A stretch of 64,000 bases of DNA from Chromatiaceae bacterium (GTDB lineage: Bacteria; Pseudomonadota; Gammaproteobacteria; Chromatiales; Chromatiaceae), in assembly GCA_024235175.1 (NCBI GenBank), contig JACKMX010000002.1:1055001-1119000 (forward strand), given 5' to 3'. The first letter of the stretch is position 1. Each line of letters opens with the position of its first letter. Shown here piece by piece: positions 1-8,900 of this stretch. The notes under the pieces were generated by a model, which did not search any database, was not told the origin of the DNA, and worked only from the letters and a program-made list of their open reading frames with translations. Position numbers and translations under genes: made by a program.

Positions 1-359
1 TATAAGCCTGCAAAGAGACTTGAACTGATAGCGTTCAAACCTACGTTTAACATGCTTTCCAGAGGGTCAGCAAGTCGCTATGAGCAGCACTTTCAGAACA
101 CGCTTGAGACTGTCGCAAGCGGAAGTACAACGAGTTGGTGGAGTCGACGCAGCGACACGCGTATACACACCACACCGACTGTTACCCGGAAAATTGGTGA
201 AAATCTCTATTGCCGCAATTTCCTCATAAAGGTGGACAACAAAGGATTAGCGAGATCAGGTGCAGGCTTGGCTTGCCGGGATATTAAAGGGAAGTGGCGC
301 ATCCCAAGGGAGATCGATATTCGCGAGGGAGGAGTAAAATTCTGATACAAGCCTCGCGA
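1..359. other. Region without a supported gene
   Basis: A 97-codon open frame starts at 52, but its composition is arginine/serine-rich and it overlaps the ribosome-binding region of the next gene, so I do not call it. A purine-rich Shine-Dalgarno-like tract (AGGGAGGAG, about 327-335) lies near the end and probably serves the gene that follows. No RNA gene or repeat is recognised. Confidence 0.5.
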
Positions 360-1508
360 ATGCATTTAACCGAGTCGAATGGCCAGCTTGCGGACACTCT
401 ACTTCTTTTGTCACTGCTACTATTGGTTTCTACAGCCAACGTAAGTGCAGAAGTCGGTATTGGCCAAAGAATAGAACTGGCAGCGGAGCATCTTATTAAT
501 AGGCAGCTGGATTCGGGCTGGTTTATCTACGAGCATGATTTTATAAGTGGTGCCAACTCCTCCAAGAATAATATTGTCAGGCAGGTTGGGACTGCTTTTG
601 CGTTGAGTGAGTACTTTCAGTATTCAAAAAATCGGGTTGCACAAAACGCAGTCGAGCGGGCGCTGATTGCTTTCGAGCGCAGTGCTGTTGATTGGCAAAA
701 TGGCAAACTACTGTCTTTGAATGGAAAGCGGGATCAGGCTAAAGCCGGTGCCACAGCATTGGCAGTGCTGGCAGCGCTGTTCTCTACAGATGATGTGCAG
801 GACCAGAGCTCAGTTCAGCGGTTGCACGGCTGGGTTGCTGGATTACTTGCGCTGCAGCAGCAAAATGGCGGTTTTTCAAGCAAGCCCGACGGGGATCAAC
901 AGTCCGCATATTCCAACGGAGAAATTTGGCTGGCTCTGGCAACTTATCTGGCGAAGCGCGAATCCGGGAAAGATCCAGACTTATCGAAAGCATTGGACCG
1001 GGCAGATGCCCGATTTCTCGAAATATACACGAGCAACCCGGATATCGGTTTTTTTCATTGGGGCATGATGGCTGCAGCCACCCGTTACTGGAGCACACAT
1101 GATCCTCGTTTTTCCAGGTTCATTGCGGAACAGACGAGATTATTCCTGGATGAGCTGAGACCAAAAGTGAGCAGCAAGTCCAATAGCTGCTATTCGGTCG
1201 AGGGATTGCTGGCGGGTGTTGCGGTGCTGGAGGCAGAGAAGGGTTATGAAAAACTTTCCCGGCTGGTTCGCCGACGTGTGGAAAAGGAGATGTTGAAAAA
1301 TTTAAGGCTGCAGCTTCTGCCAGATCAGAAAAATATCAGGTTTGGCAAAAATCGCTACCTGAAGTCTCCGGAATTGGAACGTTATACCGGTGCCTTCCTG
1401 AATGGTAGATACCGGCCACAAATTCGTATCGATGCAACACAGCACTGCCTCTCGGCGATGCTTAAAAAAGACTGGATTAGTCATCGCCGACAGACCAGAG
1501 TTGATTGA
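360..1508 (+). CDS. Secreted alpha/alpha-toroid-like protein
   Basis: This is a protein of about 382 residues with an N-terminal export signal (leucine-rich core around residues 13-24, then a VSA-like cleavage site). The mature part is mainly helical with repeated patterns around QxxGWF, QQQNGGFSS and YSNGEIWLALATYL. These resemble the QxxxGGF-type alpha/alpha toroids of prenyltransferase/squalene-cyclase-like and glycosidase-like proteins. No catalytic motif is evident, so the function is unknown. I chose the ATG at 360, which places the signal peptide at the N terminus. The open frame also runs upstream to 294. A strong Shine-Dalgarno at about 327-335 sits only 5-8 bases before in-frame non-ATG codons (ATT 339, CTG 342), so a slightly longer N terminus is possible. 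The gene stands alone. Confidence 0.6.
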   Translation: MHLTESNGQLADTLLLLSLLLLVSTANVSAEVGIGQRIELAAEHLINRQLDSGWFIYEHDFISGANSSKNNIVRQVGTAFALSEYFQYSKNRVAQNAVERALIAFERSAVDWQNGKLLSLNGKRDQAKAGATALAVLAALFSTDDVQDQSSVQRLHGWVAGLLALQQQNGGFSSKPDGDQQSAYSNGEIWLALATYLAKRESGKDPDLSKALDRADARFLEIYTSNPDIGFFHWGMMAAATRYWSTHDPRFSRFIAEQTRLFLDELRPKVSSKSNSCYSVEGLLAGVAVLEAEKGYEKLSRLVRRRVEKEMLKNLRLQLLPDQKNIRFGKNRYLKSPELERYTGAFLNGRYRPQIRIDATQHCLSAMLKKDWISHRRQTRVD

Positions 1509-2052
1509 CATCAACGGCAGCGATGATCCGGATGACCAGGCCGATGGCAGAGTTATCTTCTCCCTCCCCAAAAACTTCTGAAGCTAAAACTGAAGACAAC
1601 TGGGGCAGGCTTCAAATTCCCGTTTATAGGCGGCATGAAGTTTCCTGCAACAACTTAAAGGGCCGGTGACAAAGTCAAATCATTCTGATTTCCGTTTGTC
1701 ATTGGCCCGTTTAACCCGCGTGTGGAACGGTTAAAAAAACCAAAAGTCAGTGCTGTCCCATTAACATTTGGGGGCTAGGTGTAAGCCTATGAATTCTTTA
1801 TATGAAACTACCGCTAATCGTTTCATTGACATGAAATTCATCAAACTGCGGTCCCTTCTCCCCCAGGGAGAAGGACAGGATGAGGGGATATACAAAAACA
1901 GTAACTTAGCATTATTAGATTCCCTCACCCCAACCCTCTCCCGGTGGGAGAGGGAGTTTGTGGGACAGCACTGACCAAAAGTAAAGGACCTGATCACATC
2001 GCCTTAGGCACTATTCACTATTGAGCGGCACTGGTGGATAATTGCGATTCAA
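1509..2052. other. Intergenic region with repeat-like DNA
   Basis: No convincing gene. The middle part (about 1849-1975) carries two palindromic CT/GA-rich modules described separately. A GACCTGATC motif near 1987 resembles degraded edges of the GGTCAGAGAA repeat family seen elsewhere in the window. Confidence 0.5.
1849..1975. repeat. Paired palindromic CCCTCTCCC/GGGAGAGGG extragenic repeats
   Basis: Two hairpin-forming modules lie close together: CTTCTCCC...GGGAGAAGG near 1855-1875, and CCCTCACCCCAACCCTCTCC followed by GGTGGGAGAGGGAG near 1922-1955. This type of extragenic palindrome is widespread in gammaproteobacterial intergenic DNA. The second copy ends in a short TGGGACAGCACTGACC tail that is inversely similar to 1746-1760 (AGTGCTGTCCCA), so the whole block may be one element with inverted ends. 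Confidence 0.6.
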
Positions 2053-3498
2053 ATGCACTTCAAATCCATCTTCCGCATCATCGGCTTCTTCTCGCTTGGC
2101 TTCAGTCTGATTCTGTTTTTGCCAATCCTGGTAGCTTTAATCTATGGGGAGTCGGAAGTGGGGCACTTTTTGATCGCCATCGCGGTGACGGCCCTCATCG
2201 GCCAGCTGTTTGTGCTGCTCAGCCGGGGTGATTCCCACGAATTCACCAATCGCGACGGATTTCTGATCGTCGCGATCTTTTGGTTTGGCCTCAGTGCTAT
2301 CGCCTCACTGCCTTTCATGCTTAGCGCCCATTTGAACATGGTCGATGCCCTGTTTGAAGCCGCCTCCGGCTTCACCACCACCGGAGCAACTGTGATCAGC
2401 GGACTTGAAACGCTGCCGAAATCTTTTCTTTTCTACCGTCAGCTGCTCCAGTGGCTGGGCGGCATGGGGATGATTGTATTGGCCATTGCAGTGCTGCCCA
2501 TGCTCGGCATCGGCGGTATGCAACTCTACCGCGCAGAGGCTCCCGGACCCTTCAAGGATGAAAAGCTCACCCCAAGGCTGAGTCATACCGCGCGTTATCT
2601 GTGGGTTTTCTATGTCGGTATCACAGCAGCAAACGCCTTGGCCTACTGGGCTGCCGGCATGACCCCTTTTGATGCGATCGCCCACAGCTTCTCCACCGTC
2701 TCCACCGGCGGCTTCTCCACCTATGATGCCAGCTTGGGCTATTTCCAGAGTGCGACAATCGAATCAATTGCCGTGCTGTTTATGATTCTGGGCGCCATCA
2801 ACTTCAGCGTCCATTTCATTGTGTGGCAGCGCCGCAACCCGATCTATTATTTTAAAAACATCGAAGTCCGGGTCTTCCTCCTGGTGATCCTGGGAGCCGT
2901 GCTGATAGTTGCGGTAATACTCAAAGACACCGGGGAGTATCCGGGCTACACCTCAAGTCTGCACAACGGTCTGTTTGAGGTGGTATCGGTAATCACCAGT
3001 ACCGGCTTCGGCACCGTCGATTTTTCCCACTGGCCCAGCTTTCTGCCGGTGCTGTTGATTTTTATCAGTTTTATCGGCGGCTGCGGCGGCTCCACCGCAG
3101 GCGGAATGAAAGTTATCCGGATTATTCTGCTCACCCAGCAGGGATTTCGCGAGGTACGCCAGCTGATTCACCCCAGGGCACAACTGCCGATCCGGGTCGG
3201 CGATCGGATTATACAGACTCAGACAATTCAGGGAGTTTGGGGATTTTTCGCGATATACGTCTTCTCATTCGTGGTGCTGATGCTGTTGCTCATGGCGACC
3301 GGACTGGATCAGATCTCTGCGTTTTCAGCGATCGCGACTTCGATGAACAACCTGGGCCCGGGCCTGGGCGAGGTCTCAACCAGCTTCGCCACGGTAAGCG
3401 ACGCCGGCAAGTTGATTGCCGCTTTTGCCATGCTGCTCGGCCGCCTGGAGGTATTCACCGTCCTGGTGCTTCTGACACCGGAATTCTGGAAGGGATGA
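2053..3498 (+). CDS. trkH: Trk system potassium uptake protein TrkH
   Basis: An inner-membrane K+ channel subunit of 481 residues, normal length for TrkH/TrkG. The four P-loop selectivity-filter repeats are visible in order: TTTGAT (about 108-113), VSTGGFST (216-223), TSTGFGT (315-321) and MNNLGPGL (431-438). The glycine-rich intramembrane loop GGCGGSTAGGMK (about 342-353) gates the pore in this family. In known systems TrkH acts with the cytoplasmic NAD/ATP-binding TrkA; no trkA lies in this window. The start ATG at 2053 gives the expected amphipathic N terminus. The gene is followed, after about 250 bases, by an unrelated lipoprotein gene and appears monocistronic. Confidence 0.93.
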   Translation: MHFKSIFRIIGFFSLGFSLILFLPILVALIYGESEVGHFLIAIAVTALIGQLFVLLSRGDSHEFTNRDGFLIVAIFWFGLSAIASLPFMLSAHLNMVDALFEAASGFTTTGATVISGLETLPKSFLFYRQLLQWLGGMGMIVLAIAVLPMLGIGGMQLYRAEAPGPFKDEKLTPRLSHTARYLWVFYVGITAANALAYWAAGMTPFDAIAHSFSTVSTGGFSTYDASLGYFQSATIESIAVLFMILGAINFSVHFIVWQRRNPIYYFKNIEVRVFLLVILGAVLIVAVILKDTGEYPGYTSSLHNGLFEVVSVITSTGFGTVDFSHWPSFLPVLLIFISFIGGCGGSTAGGMKVIRIILLTQQGFREVRQLIHPRAQLPIRVGDRIIQTQTIQGVWGFFAIYVFSFVVLMLLLMATGLDQISAFSAIATSMNNLGPGLGEVSTSFATVSDAGKLIAAFAMLLGRLEVFTVLVLLTPEFWKG

Positions 3499-3751
3499 GG
3501 CTTGAAAAATGGATACCGCGAATTGATCAGGTGCCGTTAAACCGTCTTTTCCCTTCGGTAACAATCCATGCTCAGAACCAGTCGTTAATAAATATGCCAA
3601 TAGCAGATATTTGTAGACCCTTTCAGGATTTTTTCCCCTGGAGGCATGTTTATGGGAAAATTGTTTTATTAACTCTTTCATCCACATCCATGAAACAGAG
3701 TCATCCCCTCCTCCCTGCCAGGCATATGCGCTCAACGGAATCAGATAAATC

Positions 3752-4732
3752 ATGAAATCAGAATATCGTTCGGTATCTTTTTTTACCGCATTTTTTCTGC
3801 TATCCGGCCTGATGCTGCTTGCTGGCTGCGGTGACAGCGGCCACGTGCCCGTTTCAACCAGGGTCGACAAACTTCAGTTCGTGGATCCGGTGCTGCGCAG
3901 CTGCGTATTGGAGACAGCAAACAAACGCCACTGGCAGACTGCCGGTGAATTTAGCGAACTACGCTGCTCCAATCCCGAAAGTGCAAAAATAAAAGATCTT
4001 TCCGGAATCGAAAACCTGGTCAATCTGCAGAGCCTCGATCTTGCACACAATGCAATCACTGATATTGCACTGATCGACAGGCTGCCGCGACTGATCAGGC
4101 TTGATCTGGGCTACAACCAGATAAAGTTGCTGCCACTTGGCAGTCAGCGGGTAACGCTGCAATGGGTCAACCTGCACCACAACGACATAGAGGATATCTC
4201 GACGCTTTCGGTTCTGATGAACCTAAAGCATCTGTCAATAAGCCACAACAGGATCAAAACGATTGATGGCATAGCACAGCTATCCGAGCTCCGTTCGCTG
4301 AACATCAGCCACAATGACCTCTACACCATCAAGCCACTCTCCCTGATCAGCGGCTTACTGGAGGTTGATTTGTCCTCGAATCATATCGCTGACCTGTCAC
4401 CACTACAGCATCATTCCCATCTCACAAATATCGGGGCAGCAGATAACAACATCACCGATCTGGGTCCCCTGCAAAGCCTTCCCGAACTGGAGGAGCTGGA
4501 CCTTTCGCATAACCAGCTAACCGAGATTGCTCCGCTGGGACGCATGATCAGCATCAGAAAGCTGAGCCTGACCGGTAATCATGTCTCCTCTATCAAGCCG
4601 CTTGAAACTCTTGGGGAGATCGAGCTGCTTGAAATCGACGGCAATTCCCTGCCCTGTAAAGAGCTGCAAAAACTGACCCGGGCGCTGGGTCCGGATGTGA
4701 TCGAAAATTTCTGCCGCTCAACCGTTAAGTAA
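3752..4732 (+). CDS. Leucine-rich-repeat lipoprotein
   Basis: A 326-residue protein with a lipoprotein signal: hydrophobic core near residues 10-24 and lipobox LAGC (Cys about 26). The mature part begins with a short cysteine-containing cap and then carries about ten leucine-rich repeats of 21-22 residues with the consensus LxxLDLSHNxIxDIxPL, the internalin-like (SDS22-like) class. It closes with a C-terminal cap containing two cysteines (LPCKEL...ENFCRS), probably a disulfide. Such repeats form curved protein-binding surfaces, so a role in protein-protein recognition at the envelope is likely, but the partner is unknown. No adjacent gene suggests a specific pathway. Confidence 0.8.
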   Translation: MKSEYRSVSFFTAFFLLSGLMLLAGCGDSGHVPVSTRVDKLQFVDPVLRSCVLETANKRHWQTAGEFSELRCSNPESAKIKDLSGIENLVNLQSLDLAHNAITDIALIDRLPRLIRLDLGYNQIKLLPLGSQRVTLQWVNLHHNDIEDISTLSVLMNLKHLSISHNRIKTIDGIAQLSELRSLNISHNDLYTIKPLSLISGLLEVDLSSNHIADLSPLQHHSHLTNIGAADNNITDLGPLQSLPELEELDLSHNQLTEIAPLGRMISIRKLSLTGNHVSSIKPLETLGEIELLEIDGNSLPCKELQKLTRALGPDVIENFCRSTVK

Positions 4733-5193
4733 AGAAATTGTAATCAACTGACCAATCTTCATGGTTTCTTCACATTTTTTCCATTTACGAAGAGCAAACT
4801 ATTGCATAAGGTTAGTTAACACTATGCGGATAATCGGCGGAGGTTATTTCAAGAGTAGGCGCAATAGCACAGTTTACCTGCGGTATTTGAGCAAATGTGA
4901 TTCTCCTGCGAACTCATTCAGCACAACCAGGCTTCGCTCAGCGCATCTTGATTACTGTCTGTGGACTACCCAACGCCGATCATCCGCATAGTTTTTTTTC
5001 GGCAAAACCGAGCGCTCGATCCCCCGGCAGGACAGATGCGGCGCACTACCCGGATAATGTACCCTGTCACAACGCCGGACCGAAACGCCAATCCCCTCGG
5101 CGCACTGCCAATGATCCAATCGATATCCGATAACTGTTAACCGGCTCCGGCCCGGGCAGCAAAGGCCCCGGGTGCGATCACCATCAACCGGAT
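4733..5193. other. Intergenic region containing a small inverted-repeat element
   Basis: No gene is supported. It holds the 172-bp element at 4821-4992 described separately. Two GC-rich CCCGGG-containing blocks near 5150-5172 could pair weakly and might terminate the minus-strand regulator gene, but there is no T tract. Confidence 0.5.
4821..4992. repeat. MITE-like element with 19-bp terminal inverted repeats
   Basis: The left end ACTATGCGGATAATCGGCG (4821-4839) and right end CGCCGATCATCCGCATAGT (4974-4992) are inverted repeats with one mismatch. The enclosed sequence has no long open frame. Size and ends fit a non-autonomous insertion element or the leftover ends of an internally deleted one. 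Confidence 0.65.
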
Positions 5194-5883
5194 TCACAGA
5201 TCAAGCCTGTAACCCACCCCGTATACGGAATGTATCAATTCCCGATTTGGCATACAGGCATCCAGTTTGCGCCGTAAATTTTTTACATGGGCATCCACGG
5301 TTCGGTCGGTAACCAGCCGATTATCGGTGTAAAGCCGGTCCATCAGTTGGTCGCGGGAGAATACCCGGCCCGGCTGCTTCAACAAGGTGTGTAACAGGCG
5401 CAGCTCAACCGGAGTCAGATCCAGCGGTTGACCATCCAGCGACGCCTGGTAGCTGGTGATATCTACCTGCAGATCCGGCTTCTGCGACTGATCGTTCAGG
5501 CGCGAATCGAGCCGCCGCAATACCGCCCTGACTCTTGCCACCACCTCTTTTGGGCTATAGGGTTTACATACATAGTCATCGGCGCCCAGTTCCAGACCCA
5601 ACAGCCGGTCGATCTCCTCCACTCTGGCTGTGGTCATTATCACTGGTATGTTGGAAAACTGCCTCAACTCCCGGCATACCGCCATACCGTCGCGTCCGGG
5701 CAGCATCAAATCCAGCAAAATCAGATCCGGAGGCTGCCTGCGCACCTCAGGTATCACCTCGTCACCACGCTGGAGATGCAGGGTACGAAACCCTGACTGG
5801 GCCAGGTACTCCTGCAGTACGCCAGCCAGTTTTGGCTCATCTTCGACAATCAGTATAAGCGGTGTGTTCATCATAATAGCCAT
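5194..5883 (-). CDS. OmpR-family response regulator (BaeR-like)
   Basis: A 229-residue DNA-binding response regulator. The receiver domain (about 8-122) shows the acidic pocket VEDE, the phosphoacceptor Asp in LLDLMLPG and the Lys in CKPYSP. The C-terminal winged helix (about 135-229) ends in the typical VYGVGYRL. Sequence style is closest to BaeR, which in enterobacteria answers envelope stress and controls RND pumps; that role is inferred only. The ATG overlaps the TGA of the upstream kinase by one base (TGATG), so the pair is translationally coupled. An MFP-RND efflux operon lies 10 kb away and is a plausible but untested target. Confidence 0.88.
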   Translation of the reverse strand: MAIMMNTPLILIVEDEPKLAGVLQEYLAQSGFRTLHLQRGDEVIPEVRRQPPDLILLDLMLPGRDGMAVCRELRQFSNIPVIMTTARVEEIDRLLGLELGADDYVCKPYSPKEVVARVRAVLRRLDSRLNDQSQKPDLQVDITSYQASLDGQPLDLTPVELRLLHTLLKQPGRVFSRDQLMDRLYTDNRLVTDRTVDAHVKNLRRKLDACMPNRELIHSVYGVGYRLDL

Positions 5884-7352
5884 CAGTTAACGGGCAGATG
5901 GATATTTACACCCAATCCGCCGGTCTCCGCGTGATCGAGCTCTATTTTGCCAGCATGGGCCTCCACTATATTTCGGCAGATCGCCAATCCCAGTCCAGCG
6001 CCTCCCAACGCACGGCTGCGTGAACGGTCCACCCGGTAGAGCCGTTCGAACAAGCGGGGCAGCGCGTCGTCAGGCACACCGGGCTTGGTATCCATCAGGC
6101 GTATCAGATACGCGTTGCTCCGGCTTTGCTGATCGATCATCAGCCCACCTCCGGGATCCGTGTAACGAAGACTGTTCTCCAGCAGATTGGTAAACAGCTG
6201 TTGCAAACGGCGCTTGTCGCCATTAAAAGGCATGGGCGCCGACAAATGATTGACCAGATCCAGTTCCCTCTTATCGAAGCGTGGCCTGAAGCCTTCAACC
6301 ACCTGGTCGACGAGATCAGACAGGTCCAACGGTTCCCGCCTGTAATCCAGGGAGCCCTGATCGGAAAGCGCAAGCTCATAAAGGTCATCGACCAACTTGC
6401 CAAGATTCAGAACTTCATCATGCAGATTGTGCAATCGCTGAGGTGATGTTTGACGGATGCCGTCTATCAAGGCTTCAATCTCGCTCCTGAGAATGGCAAT
6501 CGGCGTGCGCAGTTCGTGCGAGATGTCCGCAATCCACTGCCGGCGGAGCTGTTCATTACGCGCCAAAGCACCAGCCATATGATTAAAATCCTCAGCCAGA
6601 CGGCCGAGTTCATCATCCCGTTCGATGCTGATGCGCATCTGATAGTCTCCAGCTGCCAGCTTATTGGCACCCTGAGCAATACTGCGGACAGGCTGCAGCA
6701 GACGACGGGCCAACACCATGGAGGTGAGCATCGCCAACATCAATGTCAGTATGGAAATCAGGAGATAGGTGCGCCTTTGGCTTATTTGAAATCCCAACGC
6801 CAGCTCATCGTTGATAATTTCTTTGCGTATCAACTCAAGATGACCTACGGTTTTTCCTTCCCAGATAACCGGGCTCCGAATCTTGACCAGGCCAGCCTGC
6901 TCATGACCGATCACAAACTTGCCGCCGGCGTCAAACAGCCGCAACCTTTGCCGCAGATCGAATACAGTCCTGGGCGGACGCCTAAGGCTTAGCGGCGGAG
7001 GCCTTTGCTCCGACCCCGGCAAGGAAGTGGTTGCATTCGACCGGCCTATAACTTCATCCATGATCATGTGCCATGCGAACCGATTATTGCGCAAGAAATC
7101 CCAGCCACCAAACTCACTGTAACTCAAGGCTAAGGTATCAAGAACCATTGCAAAGCTGCTTGTCTCCTGCTGATGCAGGTAATCCTCCAACCCCCGCTGG
7201 AAACTCCAATTCACCAATAGGGCCATGGCTGCAACCGCCAAAGCAATAGATCCCAGAAAGGCGATAAACAAGCGAGACTGTATGCCGATTTTCACAATGA
7301 CAATCCGTAAAAAAACAGCCCCGATTGTATACATTTTCCCTGTGTGAGACAT
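5883..7352 (-). CDS. Sensor histidine kinase (BaeS-like)
   Basis: A 489-residue membrane kinase: TM1 (about 28-48), a periplasmic region of about 140 residues, TM2, a HAMP linker (LLQPVRSIAQGANKLAAGDY), the H-box ISHELRTPIAILRSEIEAL with the phosphorylated His, and an HATPase domain with the N box (NLLENSLRYT) and G boxes (GAGLGLAI). The D-box motif reads DTKPGVP instead of DxGxG, a small departure from the consensus. The ATG at 7352 has AGGAG just upstream; a GTG at 7295 would give a shorter N terminus beginning at KIGIQSRLF, as in BaeS. The gene is first in the operon with the response regulator. Confidence 0.87.
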   Translation of the reverse strand: MSHTGKMYTIGAVFLRIVIVKIGIQSRLFIAFLGSIALAVAAMALLVNWSFQRGLEDYLHQQETSSFAMVLDTLALSYSEFGGWDFLRNNRFAWHMIMDEVIGRSNATTSLPGSEQRPPPLSLRRPPRTVFDLRQRLRLFDAGGKFVIGHEQAGLVKIRSPVIWEGKTVGHLELIRKEIINDELALGFQISQRRTYLLISILTLMLAMLTSMVLARRLLQPVRSIAQGANKLAAGDYQMRISIERDDELGRLAEDFNHMAGALARNEQLRRQWIADISHELRTPIAILRSEIEALIDGIRQTSPQRLHNLHDEVLNLGKLVDDLYELALSDQGSLDYRREPLDLSDLVDQVVEGFRPRFDKRELDLVNHLSAPMPFNGDKRRLQQLFTNLLENSLRYTDPGGGLMIDQQSRSNAYLIRLMDTKPGVPDDALPRLFERLYRVDRSRSRALGGAGLGLAICRNIVEAHAGKIELDHAETGGLGVNIHLPVN

Positions 7353-7545
7353 CCATCTCCTGTCTCTGGTTCGTCAGGACCAGTCAGCTTTAGAAGGCGT
7401 CAGCGGACGCTCTTAACAGTACTGACGATGACCGGGGACACAACATACCCCGCTCTGCCCATTCTGTTCGTGAATGGCTCGAACAACCAATAACGGAGAT
7501 TTCCACTATAATTGAAGACTTGAATGAGCGGAGGTGGCCTGAGTA

Positions 7546-8196
7546 ATGTTTTCCATGACTTTATCCTGCCGCAACGCAGTGGCGCTGGTCTTGGTGATAT
7601 CACTGCTCTTGTCGGGCATCACCAGCATCTCTGCAGCCGATGGCGCCGGCACTGTTCCGCTCAACGAGGTTGACACGATAACCATCCTGCCGATTGTGTT
7701 TCCAGCCGATCAAACAGCAGAGGACCGCTCCGAGAATCTTGAGAGCCTATACGGCAAACTCGACGACTATATCTATAAAGCGTTACTGCGCAAGCTGGCG
7801 ATGAAAGGTTATGTGTTGGATAAACCCAGAAACTGGTCGGTTCCTGACGAATGGTCGGTTGAAAGACTGAAGTCACTTACACCGCAGCAGTTGGCGGAAA
7901 TCCTACCGGCCAATGCCAGTTATGTTGCACTGCTGTTTGTGGAACACATCGCCTCCTCCAACCAAGTGGTGCACTCCTCTGCAGACGCAAAGGTCTCTGC
8001 CATGATCCTGCACAGAAATTCTGGTTCTGTCGTATGGCAAAAGGACAGCGCAGGCGAATATTCCGAACACATACTGCAGATATTCAATCCGCTAAGCGGC
8101 CCGCTCGGCATGCTGCTCACCCCAGACAAACATGCCGCTATCGAAAATGCGTTTGGGAAACTCTTTTCAGGATTTCCGGAAAAATCGTACCGATGA
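7546..8196 (+). CDS. Exported protein of unknown function (GNA1162-like layout)
   Basis: A 216-residue protein with a clear signal peptide (hydrophobic core about 13-24, SISAA cleavage region). There is no lipobox. The mature part has the order seen in GNA1162/DUF799 and CsgG-like small envelope proteins: a beta strand TITILPIVFP, a helical stretch, then VALLFVEHIAS and a strand-rich SADAKVSAMILHRNSGSVVWQK segment. The match is by pattern only. It is the first of three consecutive small exported proteins on this strand (next start 31 bases downstream), so the first two at least are probably co-transcribed. Confidence 0.65.
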   Translation: MFSMTLSCRNAVALVLVISLLLSGITSISAADGAGTVPLNEVDTITILPIVFPADQTAEDRSENLESLYGKLDDYIYKALLRKLAMKGYVLDKPRNWSVPDEWSVERLKSLTPQQLAEILPANASYVALLFVEHIASSNQVVHSSADAKVSAMILHRNSGSVVWQKDSAGEYSEHILQIFNPLSGPLGMLLTPDKHAAIENAFGKLFSGFPEKSYR

Positions 8197-8226
8197 CGAT
8201 AAGATAAAAACAGGTGTAGAGAAATC

Positions 8227-8769
8227 ATGGAAAATAGAAGATACAGGCACAGAACATGTTTCATGCTCATCTTTCTCACACTCGTGTTGTTCGGGTGCAG
8301 CATAAAAACCGAAGGGTTGATTCCGGACCAGCCGATAGAAACTGCCCGGCAGTTCGATAAAACTGTCAAGGTGATGGAAGTCGAGGGCGGTCACGCATCA
8401 AAATTTGGACGTGAAGCCTATATCACCAACGAGCAATACCGGGATGCGCTGTTTCAGACACTTATGGATGCGAAGATCTTTTCCGGCGTTGCCAAATCCG
8501 GCAATGCGGACTGGAATCTTCATAGCGAAATCATCACCATTACCACAGAAGCAGGCGTAAGCCCCACCTACGCCATTGTGGTGCAATATTGGCTTGTCGA
8601 CCCACAGACCGGCGAAGAGATTTGGCGCAAAGGCATCAACACCCGGCACCATGTAAACTGGAATGAGGCGTTCGCCGGTGGCACACGCATCATTATGGCC
8701 GTCGAAGGTGCGACCAAAAAAAATTTGACACAGCTTGTTCAGGAGCTGTCTATCGCAGATCTGCATTAA
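8227..8769 (+). CDS. Small lipoprotein of unknown function
   Basis: A 180-residue predicted lipoprotein. The signal ends in lipobox LFGC (Cys about 25). The mature domain alternates strands and helices, with a central pattern of NWNLHSEIITITTEA, then YAIVVQYWLVDPQTGEEIWRKGI. This resembles small envelope proteins that help assemble surface structures, but I cannot assign a family. It lies 30 bases after the preceding exported protein, so the two likely form an operon. A role shared with that protein at the cell envelope is an inference from layout. Confidence 0.65.
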   Translation: MENRRYRHRTCFMLIFLTLVLFGCSIKTEGLIPDQPIETARQFDKTVKVMEVEGGHASKFGREAYITNEQYRDALFQTLMDAKIFSGVAKSGNADWNLHSEIITITTEAGVSPTYAIVVQYWLVDPQTGEEIWRKGINTRHHVNWNEAFAGGTRIIMAVEGATKKNLTQLVQELSIADLH

Positions 8770-8900
8770 ACCTTCGTCAAGACGGGTTCTGAAAAAAGCG
8801 GTTGGCATCTGAGCGCTCGATGCAAACCTGCGGCCGCCCCGAACGTACTCAGCCAGGGAAGTTATTTCATGTGAAAACATGATGTGAACAGCCAGCTTAA

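Noticed and set aside
52..345. 97-codon frame at the left edge
   Set aside because: No ribosome site or family, and it overlaps the leader of the next gene.
5140..5190. Terminator of the BaeR-like gene
   Set aside because: The CCCGGG blocks pair poorly and no T tract follows on the minus strand.
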